Shown here piece by piece: positions 63,866 through 64,000 of a DNA stretch of 64,000 bases. The notes under the pieces were generated by a model. It was given only the letters and a program-made list of their open reading frames with translations, ran no database searches and had not been told where the DNA came from. Positions within the stretch are counted from its first letter, which is position 1, and the number at the start of each line of letters is the position of its first letter. The stretch lies in contig NZ_LT962687.1 of assembly GCF_900199635.1 (NCBI RefSeq), forward strand, positions 977,501-1,041,500, read 5' to 3'. Position numbers and translations under genes: made by a program. This stretch comes from Anaerotruncus massiliensis (ex Togo et al. 2026). GTDB taxonomy: Bacteria > Bacillota > Clostridia > Oscillospirales > Ruminococcaceae.

Positions 63866-64000
63866 GGCGTTCCCCCCGTTTCCGCGGGCGCGTAGACGAA
63901 TTTGCTCAGGCGCACCGTCCCGTCGCCGTTTGATACCTCGTAGGTCACAAGCCGTAGCTCCTCGTTCACCGTTCCGCCGCTGACGAGGGAGAAATCCCGC
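63862..64000 (-). CDS. C-terminal end of a probable pseudopilin (continues beyond window)
   Basis: The last 45 codons of a minus-strand gene are visible, ending in a beta-strand-rich sequence (LRLVTYEVSNGDGTVRL, KFVYAPAETGGTP). The stop overlaps the start of the pseudopilin gene (ATGA). Alternating polar strands and operon position suggest another minor pilin; the diagnostic N-terminus is outside the window. Confidence 0.6.
   Translation of the reverse strand, partial: RDFSLVSGGTVNEELRLVTYEVSNGDGTVRLSKFVYAPAETGGTP

Overview
The window looks like chromosomal DNA of a high-GC, spore-forming, monoderm Clostridia species (Oscillospiraceae/Ruminococcaceae-like). The case rests on two perfect CIRCE operators (groESL, clpB), a glmS ribozyme, a tetrahydrofolate riboswitch before folT, spoVG, a DacF-type carboxypeptidase, a dpaA relic, a YitJ-like fusion and a type IV pilus locus without an outer-membrane secretin. 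No rRNA, tRNA, CRISPR array or phage structural genes were seen. The family placement is inference.

Layout. 1-3.1 kb: end of an uncharacterised gene, a PTS enzyme I-like protein reduced to its N-terminal half, and riboswitch-controlled folT. 3.4-6.5 kb: a D-2-hydroxyacid dehydrogenase and CIRCE-controlled groES-groEL. 6.6-9.3 kb: aromatic amino acid genes (DAHP synthase, chorismate mutase/prephenate dehydratase) behind a 37-residue Phe/Tyr/Trp-rich leader peptide and a terminator, a transcription attenuator. 9.3-17.6 kb: HAD phosphatase, alanine/Na+ symporter, class II aldolase, two secreted unknowns, CIRCE-controlled clpB. 17.6-29.8 kb: repeats, small regulators, a marR plus heterodimeric ABC exporter operon, a blaI plus M56-M23 fusion operon with two operators, a split methionine-synthase/MTHFR pair, a VOC protein and a CAP-domain lipoprotein. 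30-39 kb: asparaginase, glmS with ribozyme, corA, cyclase, nucleotidyltransferase, a 1.1-kb repeat-rich gap, murC, spoVG. 39-48 kb: DacF, a truncated dpaA without dpaB, a doubled GntR-type regulator, an HPt protein plus REC/HD-GYP/GGDEF regulator, and a serine recombinase.

48.3-64 kb is a type IV pilus locus: pilC, pilM, pilN, pilO, pilD (reverse), pilB, pilT, four small prepilins with almost the same N-terminus, then a 1,964-residue prepilin-like protein, and at least two prepilin-like genes on the opposite strand. The giant protein has a class III prepilin leader, three modules resembling carbohydrate-binding (CBM5/12-type) domains, about 35 Gly-Gly-x-x-Gly (GLUG-like) repeats and an acidic Pro/Ser tail. 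I infer a pilus-presented surface adhesin. The adjacent c-di-GMP enzyme could regulate it.

Start codons were chosen by ribosome-binding-site spacing and family alignment; TTG starts recur (abcB, GntR-like, pilC, pilN, pilB, third prepilin). At least three families of GC-rich structured intergenic repeats recur. Functional calls rest on sequence motifs recognised by eye; no database search was run.
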